Assembly: GCA_947650285.1 (NCBI GenBank)
Contig: CANTFL010001407.1
Span: 248,001-312,000 of the forward strand
DNA length: 64,000 bases
Source of the DNA: Hyaloperonospora brassicae
Lineage: Eukaryota > Oomycota > Peronosporomycetes > Peronosporales > Peronosporaceae
Direction of reading: 5' to 3'
A program made the translations under genes and the position numbers. Position 1 is the first letter of the stretch. The number at the start of each line of letters is the position of its first letter. Under the pieces are notes generated by a model that worked only from the letters and a program-made list of their open reading frames with translations, was not told where the DNA came from and made no database searches. Shown here one piece after another: positions 56,100 through 64,000 of the stretch.

Positions 56100-57704
56100 A
56101 TGTCTATGCGGGGTGACTCAAGGCACACAGAGTCTGTGCCTGTGCCAGCTTCTGCGGCAGACGATTCGTCGTCTGCTGCTCGTTCCTTGCCTGCAGCAAG
56201 AGGTGCTGCAGGTGCACGCGGTAGAGCACCGCGTGCGCATGATGACCCCGACATTGAGGTCATCTACTCTGGCGAGTCAGACGTGTTTGACTCGGGAAAT
56301 GCTGCAGAGGCGTCTCGCTCACCGGCGACGCCTCAGTGTTCGCCAAGGCCACTGCCGAACGAACGGACTCGTGAGTTGCAATAAATTCTGTTCGGCAGTG
56401 ATGACGAATCTGATGATGAGTATGTTTGCTCATCACCGAAGTCAGCTCGTGCTCCTTCGCACGAGCGACCTGACGATGGTGCAACCCATCGTCATACTGA
56501 CAACCGTGGTACCAACAAAGGTACCACCGTGAAGCGCAAAAAGATGAAGCCGTGGCGTTTGCCCGAACGGCTCATCAATGGCTTGTCTCACGAGACAAGC
56601 CAACACCATCGAATATTTTTATTCGATGCGACTGAGCTTCACGGCTTGGCTCCCGGCGCGAACAACTTTCGCGCTAACGAAGACTTTTATCTCGATGTAT
56701 TCCTTAGACATCGATGGTACAACAGCAACCAAAAGCGTGACAAAGCCTCCCTTTTGGCTGCGTGGAACGCGTTCGTCCGAAACCTAAATAATTTTGGACG
56801 AGAAGTGTGGCTCAAGAAACTTGAGGCGACACGCCTCAGGTTCGAAAAGCGAACGCCAACCGGTGCCAGGTACCGGTTGCACTGTTTGTCGAGTGAGGTA
56901 GGCATTCCTTGCCTTACATAGGGAGACCCTTGTGCGAGTTGTGTTGACAACTCGCAGCGTGCACATATGGACGTGTATTCCTTAAGTTCGCCCTGGGGAA
57001 GGGCACACATCTCGGCTGAGATGCGTGACGCGATTGCAAACTTGCAATCCATCTACAAGCGCCAAAAGCGCGTGTTTACCGATGGGCCCGAGAACTCATC
57101 GGATGGGTCTCGTCATACTGGCGGACGAGACCTTCAACATCCATCAACAGCTGAGAGCGGGGCTCCCAGCTGTTCCACGAGGGTGGATACCCCCGCCACT
57201 GGACGAGGTAGCTCGTCCTTGATCCTGAATCGTCACGGTGATTCAAGATACGCTCCACTAGAAAGCGTTGATCACCGTGAGCATCCACCAAAGGATGTGG
57301 TGGAGGAGGAAATACCTCCTCCAGATGATTCGATTCACCATCTCGACCCTTACGAGATGGGCCGCGCAATCGATGAATTTCGCGATGACTTGAAGCACGA
57401 GCGCGACCGGCGCTACGCTTTGACTGATACCGTGCGGAAGAACCGCAAGGACCGCGAGGCTGATCTGGCGAGGGATCGCGCCGATTACGCCACGGCGCAA
57501 CTGGAGGTCGAGCGGGATGTCCGCTCCCTATTCGGCGATCTGGCGACAGCTCGCGGGGAGATATCTCGGTTAAGTTCCGAGGTATCATATTTGCGCGACC
57601 AGACGGATCGTCTGGAGCGCGAACGCAAGAACTTGATGGATGTTCTCGAACGTGGGGGCTATCTTCACCGGAAGAAGAAGGCTCGTACTGACAGTACGGC
57701 CTGA
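56100..57704 (+). CDS. Antisense ORF of Gypsy-3 copy D (534-codon frame, two in-frame stops)
   Basis: Lies on the strand opposite gag-pol, starting at an ATG 132 bases inside the 3' LTR and reading inward to TGA 57702-57704. One phase is open over 1605 bases except for TAA 56382 (codon 95) and TAG 56919 (codon 274). Codons 1-94: acidic, Ala/Ser-rich (HDDPDIEVIYSGESDVFDSG). Codons 96-143: Asp/Glu/Ser-rich. Codons 144-273: begins KRKKMKPWRLPERL, a basic, nuclear-signal-like start of a compact region rich in Trp, Phe and Leu (FYLDVFLRHRWYNSNQKRDK, LLAAWNAFVRNLNNFG). Codons 290-534 form a stop-free 245-codon unit with its own ATG (56967): a polar part, then a charged coiled coil at its residues 125-235 (ARGEISRLSSEVSYLRDQTD) and the basic tail HRKKKAR. 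No known domain recognised. Protein-like composition and an equivalent frame in Gypsy-1 argue for a real accessory gene; expression is unproven. Confidence 0.65.
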
Positions 57705-58053
57705 GCCTCCCCACGTAAAACGTAGGATGCGTGCGCATCTTACGCGGCAATTCGATTGTGTATGCATTGCCCCTGCGATTCAACACTCGAAATGGCCCAA
57801 TGTACTTCGGCACTAGTTTAATACTGCCAACACTAGTGACTGCGTGTCCAGGTAGGTTTACCGTAGACAGTAGTACTAGGTCATTAACATTAAATGAAAG
57901 AACATTTGCTCTTCCATTCTTGTCTGCATTCCGTTTCTGAAGGTCCACCGCATTTGCGATGGAGTCCTGAACGAAACGGACTACCGCTTCTCGAGTCAGC
58001 AGGAAGTTCTCTGCTGAATCTTTGTTTTGTCTTTCAGTGCGCTTCGTGCGCAC
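57076..58053 (-). pseudogene. Gypsy-3 D integrase C-terminus, linker and chromodomain
   Basis: A 325-codon frame equivalent to 39843-40820 of copy C, with the integrase C-terminal module first and a chromodomain (about 57105-57288) last. Bases 57076-57704 also encode the C-terminal part of the antisense ORF: the chromodomain faces the polar part, and the Arg/Pro linker faces the coiled coil. It is out of frame with the preceding integrase core. Confidence 0.92.
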
Positions 58054-58055
58054 TG

Positions 58056-59181
58056 CTAAGAGGTTCTTCTCTTCTTCAGCGAGGTTGTCTTCTTCCTCGC
58101 TGGCATAATCGTTGACGATGCTGAGTATACCAGCATCGTCATCATCATCCGAGTCAGTAATAGCGTCGCCGCTATTACTGAGGTGATCTTCTTCATCGAT
58201 GTCGACTTGATCGACATCGGCATCATACGTGACGACGTTAGCGTCGACACGTGATGAGCAAGAGCCAAAACGGTTTTTGCTCTAGCGAGTCCCTCCCCCC
58301 TTATCCAAGAGTCACACTCTAGAATGGTTGGAACACGTGGATGGCGTAGGCCATTCACGTAAAACGGTGTGTGCTGTGTGGAAGCATGCACCGAATTATT
58401 GATGGAGAATTCAACCATGGGTAGGAATTCGCTCCAATTCGTAAACGAGTGGACATATCCTCGAAGGATCTCTTCGAGGACACGGTTCGCACGTTCCGTC
58501 GGACCATCTGTTTACGGATGGTCAGAAGTATACATCTCCAATCGTGTTCCCAATGTGCGAAACACGGTTTGTCAAAATGCCGCCGAGAAACCGAGGATCA
58601 CGGTCGGATACGAGTTCACGGGGTAACCCGTGGAGTCTAAAGACCGTGTCTAGAAAGACACGAGCACAACCTTGAGCCTTGATCGACTCAGGGACTGCAG
58701 CAAGATGCACCATCTTGCTGAATCGGTCAACAAACACAAGAATACCGTTATTCTTGTGAGCGTCTTCGGGAAAACCGAAGACGAAGTCCATTGAAACGGA
58801 CTGCCAGCACTCTGTCGGAACAGGCAGAGGCTGCAATGGCGCACGGGATGAAGGAGTAGGCTTCACCAGTTGACAAACCTCGCAAGCACGTATGTACATG
58901 CGGACAAACTGATACTGGCGTGGCCAGTAAAAGTCACGATTTACCGTGAGGTAAGTCTTTTCTCTACCACGATGGCCACCTGTTGGGGCATCGTGACACT
59001 CATACATGATGCGTAAACGCAAATCATGATGAGCGGGTACGACGACACGAGGCGTGTCGTCGGCAACAGCTGTATAGTACAGCAATCCGTTGCGTGTACT
59101 GTACCGATCCGATGAAGATCGGTACAAAGCTGGTAAATCCCTCATGGATTTACCGGATGGATTCACCAGATGATCCATCAA
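58056..59181 (-). pseudogene. Gypsy-3 D integrase, frameshifted
   Basis: Two frames, 59181-58522 (zinc site and first two catalytic Asp) and 58418-58056 (after the Glu motif), broken at the same places as in copy C, including the TAA within the Glu motif (58512-58514 on this strand). The 219-residue first frame is identical to that of copy C. Confidence 0.92.
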
Positions 59182-59711
59182 TCGCAGAAGATCATTATCT
59201 TCCGCGTATGCCTTTCGTACGTCGTCAAGTAAACTTGACGACGGGACACTGACTGACAGTGTCGCAACAGTGGCCTTATCCTCACTGTTGATTTGTGCGT
59301 CCGGCTCGAAATCGCATCAGCGACGACATTGAGTCGTCCTGATTTATACTCCACGGTAAAATTATACTCCGCGAAGAAAGACATCCACCTCGCCATTCTT
59401 TGCGAGAGGTGTGGGCTGTTTACGGCCGTGCGTAATGACGCATGGTCCGTATAGACAACAAACGGTCTATCTCCCAGGAGATAGTCCCGAAACTTAGCCA
59501 GTGCGTACTTCATAGCAAGGAGTTCCTTGTCATGCACTGGGTAATTACGCTCGGCTGCTTGCAGCTGACGCGACTGATAACAGATGACGCGCTCCGCGCC
59601 ATCTGCATCGAACTGCATTAACGCACAGCCGATTGCAAAATCGCTGGCGTCACAGACCACATGAAATGGTCTGTCCTGATCTGCAATCGCCAAGATCGGC
59701 GATTGCATCAA
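59178..59711 (-). pseudogene. Gypsy-3 D RNase H
   Basis: A 177-codon frame identical in protein to copy C, with VVCDASDFAIGCALMQ and the following connection. Frameshifted at both ends at the same places as copy C. Confidence 0.92.
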
Positions 59712-60652
59712 GCTTTGCTTGATACCCTCAAAGGAACGCTGGCACTCAGCGTTCCATGACCACTTGACATTTTATTGAGCAAGCAAGAAAGATGAACAGT
59801 CATCTCGGCGTAGTTGCGCGAGTACTTGTGCAAGTACGCCGCTAGGCCAAGGAACTTCCTTAGTCCCTTGACATCGACTGGCACTGGCCAGTCGGTGATC
59901 GCCTTGATCTTTTCGGGATCAGGGCGTACGCCGTGTTTACCCACGATGCACCCAAGAAGTGGTATTTCGCTAGCCGCAAATATACACTTCTTGAGGTTAG
60001 CGTTCAACTTATGCTTGCGCATAAGTTGAAGAACCTGACGAACGTCAGTTCTGTGAACTTCAACGTCCGTCTTTCCATCCATAGCCCGGCTATGGACGAA
60101 CACATCGTCGAAGTAACTCGGTGCGAAGTCTCGCACCGGTCTCAACAGATTTGTTACACATCTGTTGAATGTTGCAGGGGCATTACTCATCCCCTGTGGC
60201 ATCACTAGCCGCTCCCACAGCATCCCGCTGGGGGTACTCACTGCCGTGAACGGGATGTCCCGTTCACGCATGAGGATCCGATAGAACCCATCCATCAGAT
60301 CCATGGACGAAAAGATGGTACTCTTTGACATACCATCTATGATTACGTCCTTTCTTGGTATCGGCGTCTGATCCGGTACCGTTGCAGCATTCAACTTGTT
60401 GAATGCGTGCACTATCCGCCACCCTCCTGTGGCCTTTCGCACACAGAAGGTCGGAGAGCTGTGAGGGGATGTTGATTCCCTCACATGGCCCGATGCTAAG
60501 CGATCGGCAAAGAACTTGTCGATCGCTAGTACTTGTTCACGAGGAACTGGCCACTGTTTCATGACACAGTACTTCGAGCCCAGTTCGAGCTCGATCTCGT
60601 GTCGAATGTCTTTGTCCTTTGGCAACTGGCAAGGTACGGATTTAGGGAACAC
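59708..60652 (-). pseudogene. Gypsy-3 D reverse transcriptase
   Basis: A 314-codon frame differing from copy C at three residues. The YFDDVFVHS box is intact. It is preceded by the in-frame TAG 60656-60658 and ends with the same frameshift near 59770. Confidence 0.93.
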
Positions 60653-60655
60653 ATC

Positions 60656-61903
60656 CTAGAATTCGACCAAATCCTTATACAAAGGATTTGCCTGAAGTGA
60701 CTCCCAGGATTGAGACGTGTATCGCTCAATCCGAGTCTTCTCATCGAGAAAACTTTCGTCAATCGATGAGCTACTGAAAACCCGTTCGTTCTTAGCAAAA
60801 AACATTGCCGACCGAATATCGGCCACATACTCATCCTCCGTGACGAGTATGCAGATCTGCTTGAATTTGCCACTACGCAGATCACGCAAGAACCGTTTCG
60901 GTTCTAGAGTTGGCAACTGAGTTATCTCCGAAGTTAACTTCGGAGGCACAATCAGATCAAGCGTATAAGCGCCTACGCTTGATCCGTCATCAACCAAGAC
61001 GTTCAACCTCTCGGTTACTTCCTGGGAGCTTCTTTCCGCAGGTTGCTGAGGGCCTGATCCCTCATCAAGTGACTCTTGAGGAATTCCTTCCTCAAGTACG
61101 TGGGGACTTATTTCCTCGACGTCCTCCGACTTTGGCTGTGCAACCACAGTCAGGGACCGATCCTCTACGGTCGACTTTCCAGTCGACCTAGGATTTCCAT
61201 GTTGCCCTTTGGGGGCAACAGGTTTCTTCTGTCTAAGATGCTGCCCGCTAGGTATGCATCCATGTCCCGGTCCACTCGACTTATTCGAGTGGTGGACCTT
61301 CGGCGCAGCCTGTACTTCTATACAGCCGCCGGGAGCTTGCTCCACAGTGTAGTGATCAACTACACTGTGAGCTTGTGCAGTCGTGCAAACGACCGTACCG
61401 CAAGTGAGGTCATTGCACTCACTCGCAGAACATCCACACGCTTGTGGACGCTCCAAGATGTTCATCAGATGGCCATCTGATGAACAAGCGGCAGGAATAT
61501 TCACAGATCGATGCTGCCAGCTCAACCTTGGCTCGTACTTTCTGAGCCAAGGTAATCCCAGGACGACATCAAATTTGTCATCCAGATCCAGTACGATGAA
61601 GTCATCATCGTACTGTTTGCCCTCCAACATGTAGTGGATTCCGACTACACGTTTCGTAACGGTAATCGATGCGCCTGTTGCAAGGCGCACCGTCATCCTC
61701 GTGAGGGTAATGTCGCGCTCAACGAACTTGAGCCTACGACCCTCTAGTGACTGGCGTCGAACAAAGTTGTTCGACGCTTCACATTCTACTAGGGCACGAA
61801 GCGACAAATCATTTTTCGCTTCCAACTTCAAGGTGATGAGCGAAACGTCATCACCAGGTGCAGAGATACACAATGATTGTGTATCTGGAGCAACTTTCGT
61901 CAA
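60656..61903 (-). pseudogene. Gypsy-3 D protease plus linker, altered active site
   Basis: A 415-codon frame with about nine residue differences from copy C. It has the same ECEA in place of DCGA at the active site and the same terminal TAG. Confidence 0.9.
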
Positions 61904-61953
61904 GAGATTTGCAAATTCTCTTGAGGTTGCTGGATCAGTAGGGCGCTCCGCCC

Positions 61954-63109
61954 CTACTGACCCCGACCATTTTTTGATGGTCCGTCTCGCTGTTGCGGCT
62001 TCGCAACAGCGCTGGACCCACGCCCATTGCCTTTTCTGGCAAATGGTCGTCCATTTCGCTCAGTACTGTTTGGTACTGGGCGTGGAGCACTACACTCGTA
62101 TGCGTAGTGTCCTAACTTCTGACATCGATTGCACCTCTGCAATCGCTTGTTGTTTGAAGAGCGAGGTCTCTCGCTCTCAACATAGCAGAGGTTCATTGGT
62201 TCTGTACCTCCGAGCTCTTGTCGTCTTGGTGGACGGTAAGCGTTTTAGCTAGCATGAGCCTGTCTCATGCTAAAGTCTTCCTGTTCCGCGGCTGATATCG
62301 TTTCTTCAAGCGTATTCAGCTCAAGGTGGAACAGGTGGCTCCTGACGGGCCCTTCTGCGAGCCCTTGCATGAACACCGTTATCAAAGTGTGTTCATGAAC
62401 TGGGTTAGCAGTTATACTACTCGCTAGGAGTCGTATATGTTGTGCGTTAGCGTTCACATCACTCTTACCCTGCTTGAATTTCAGGAGCTCTGAACGAGCC
62501 CTGGACTCAGCTTGTGGCGGCTCAAACGTTTGTCTGAGCCGGGACTTGAAGTCATCTAGCGACCTAAACACATGGGGGGTCGCTACTCTCGAGCCCCAGG
62601 GACCAAGTTTTGGCACGCCCTGCCAAGTGGGTCTGATCAAATGTGAGTTTCATTTGCTCATCTTCGACGCGACTAGCCCTTAAGGCTCTGTCGAGTTCGA
62701 CAAACCACAGTAACAGGGAGTCCTCCGGGACTCCACTGTACTTGGAGATGTCAACCTTCATGACCTCGGGACGACGCGCATGTGCCGTCCCGCCCACAGC
62801 AGCATGGAATTGCTGCTGTCTCAACAGCTCTGTCTGTTGAGCACCGAGTTATCTCAAATGCTTGGCCTGTTGAGAGCCTTGCTGGTGAAGCAAGGCTACC
62901 TTCTCCCAATCGGCGACAAGTTCATTTTGGATGGACTTGGCTATAGCGGCATGCTGTTGGTCTCTGTCTAGAGACTCCAACATGGCGCTAATGGCGAACT
63001 CGCCTACGGTAGAACTCATTCGTTCTACCGCATCCCATTCGATGTCACTCAAATGGGTAAACCCTTCACGCGTGGCGTGAAAGGTCTCTTCATCATCCAA
63101 CATGAACAT
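61954..63109 (-). pseudogene. Gypsy-3 D gag, interrupted
   Basis: Starts at the ATG at 63109. Stops at 62849 (TAA), 62245 (TAA) and 61954 (TAG) are at the same codons as in copy C, as is the extra C in the run at about 62574-62579. Copy D keeps the Trp codon and the correct phase in the GRAKTWSLGLES segment that copy C has lost, so it is one or two lesions better. The CNRCQKLGHYAYEC knuckle is intact. Confidence 0.92.
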
Positions 63110-63132
63110 GTTGGATGTTGTGGTCCTTGGAA

Positions 63133-63151
63133 GGAATACAAAGTGCTACCA
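63133..63151 (-). other. Gypsy-3 D primer-binding site
   Basis: GGAATACAAAGTGCTACCA on the plus strand (TGGTAGCACTTTGTATTCC on the element strand), two bases inside the 5' LTR, identical to copy C. Confidence 0.75.
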
Positions 63152-63153
63152 GG

Positions 63154-63545
63154 TGTAACGGGGCACACCCTTGCGTGAACTTAACGCAAGGGTATCGGTG
63201 CCCCGACAGACGTACACAAGGCAAGCGAGGAAGCGTAGGTAGGGTAAAAGCAGAACTGTTATATTAATATAATTAAGTCTTTTAACTACTGTCTCTTTGT
63301 TTGACTTAACTTAATTATGCTAATATAACTGAGTGTATGGTGAAGTCTCGTCACCACTCATTGCGCGCGTCTTGCGGCGATTGGTGGGTTGATAAAAATC
63401 AAGATATCAACCAATGAACAGACTCTTTGGTCGACCCTTCAATATCACCGCTTCGGTGATATTGTTTAAGGAATATTCAACTTCTTATTCTTTATTGTCA
63501 CTTTTCTTAAAGTGACAATTCCATGTAACGGGCTGCCCCGTTACA
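63154..63545 (-). repeat. Gypsy-3 D 5' LTR
   Basis: TGTAACGGGGCAC to GGGCTGCCCCGTTACA on the plus strand. It pairs with 55578-55968 with about six differences. Confidence 0.95.
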
Positions 63546-64000
63546 CAAAAGCCCCCGTCGTTATCGCTGATAATTACAAGGAGGTTGCAGAACACGTTTG
63601 GGGATAATGTGACAGCGTAATTCTACCAATAAAAGCGGTTTATGGTGGGTGTTATGTTCGATGGGTATCACGACCCTCTATGTCAAACGAAATCAGGTTG
63701 TTCACGAGGGCAAAATTGATACGATAGAGGGATGTATTCGAGATTTTTAACATTCAAGGTATTCAGCATTCGCAATCTTTAGCAAATTGGGAGCGTAGAC
63801 AGCTACACACAACGGCGGACGAGATTCGTCTCATGCAATGTATTGAGTTATATACTATTCCACCAGCTAGAGCATCGCATACAGCCGTGAGTCACGTACC
63901 ACCACCGGATCATTCGACACCGGCGAAACTAACGTGGATTATGATATTCCATACGTCTTGCACATCTTAATTCCGTTCAATCGATTGTCTGAGCCTCTCT
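63546..64000 (+). pseudogene. LINE C-terminal region, continued past copy D
   Basis: Reading resumes in broken frames: a HVWG...AVYGG segment, then a readable stretch near 63760-63940 (NWERRQLHTTADEIRLMQCI, PPPDHSTPAKLTW) typical of the region before the terminal RNase H of oomycete L1-like elements. It runs off the window end. Confidence 0.6.

Larger units (their letters stand above)
55578..63545 (-). mobile_element. Gypsy-3 copy D, complete, inserted in the LINE
   Basis: A 7968-bp element on the minus strand. LTRs lie at 63154-63545 (5') and 55578-55968 (3'), differing at only about six positions (near 1.5%). Flanks are CAAAG on the left and CAAAA on the right, a 5-bp duplication with one change. 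The LINE reads on across it. The interior is about 99% identical to copy C and carries the same lesions in gag, protease, RT, RNase H and integrase. Copy D has the better-preserved antisense ORF. By its LTRs it is the youngest Gypsy insertion here. Confidence 0.95.

Noticed and set aside
56011..56532. 173-codon frame on the plus strand (copy at 41364-41885, minus), intact in both Gypsy-3 copies
   Set aside because: It overlaps the antisense ORF in another phase. Its Leu/Cys/Gln/Arg-rich composition has no structure, whereas the chosen phase gives a coherent protein and extends for 534 codons.
34351..63545. C and D as a simple inverted segmental duplication
   Set aside because: Flanking sequences and 5-bp target duplications differ (CTAAT versus CAAAG/A) and the LTRs are strongly diverged, so they are separate insertions.

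Overview
The window comes from an oomycete nuclear genome, most likely a Phytophthora or downy mildew relative in the Peronosporaceae; I cannot name the species. Three things point there: Ty3/Gypsy and L1-like families with the protein motifs typical of oomycete elements, a short secreted protein with an RXLR-like/EER leader, and a canonical oomycete initiator just upstream of it. Nearly all of the 64 kb is retrotransposon. I find no housekeeping gene, tRNA, rRNA or CRISPR array.

Layout. 1-2.1 kb: very decayed Gypsy pol (same family as the 'Gypsy-3' elements below). 2.1-5.05 kb: AT-rich, no gene. 5.05-7.0 kb: 5'-end fragment of a Gypsy-3 element on the minus strand. 8.06-8.47 kb: the one host-type gene, a 117-aa RXLR-like effector candidate. 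8.5-10.9 kb: no recognisable gene. 10.9-34.1 kb: a three-level nest. An old Gypsy-1 (LTRs at 10896 and 33552) is split by Gypsy-2 (13046-28609, about 1.1 kb LTRs with a dense GATC array). Gypsy-2 is itself split inside its reverse transcriptase by a Copia element (19023-23626, perfect 5-bp target duplication CTTAT). 34.35-42.32 kb: Gypsy-3 copy C (plus strand, perfect duplication CTAAT). 42.4-47.8 kb: another decayed Gypsy-3 relative interrupted by Gypsy-2-type LTR fragments in opposite orientations. 48.15-64 kb: an old L1-like LINE, split by Gypsy-3 copy D (55578-63545, minus strand). C and D form an inverted repeat with about 8-kb arms around a 13.3-kb spacer.

Most notable biology. The Gypsy-3 copies carry, between pol and the 3' LTR, a 1.6-kb reading frame on the strand opposite gag-pol. 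It starts about 130 bp inside the 3' LTR, runs inward as 534 codons with only two stops, encodes an acidic/Ser-rich region, a globular region and a long charged coiled coil, and overlaps the sense-strand chromodomain reading frame. The unrelated-looking Gypsy-1 has an antisense frame at the same place, and it is the longest open frame in that badly decayed element. This suggests a conserved antisense accessory gene in oomycete Gypsy elements.

A second signal is evolutionary. C and D have different target sites, and C's LTRs are strongly diverged (from each other and from D's). Yet their interiors are nearly identical and share about nine disabling lesions. This is best explained by gene conversion between inverted copies, or by mobilisation in trans of an already dead master. 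All identities and difference counts were made by eye.
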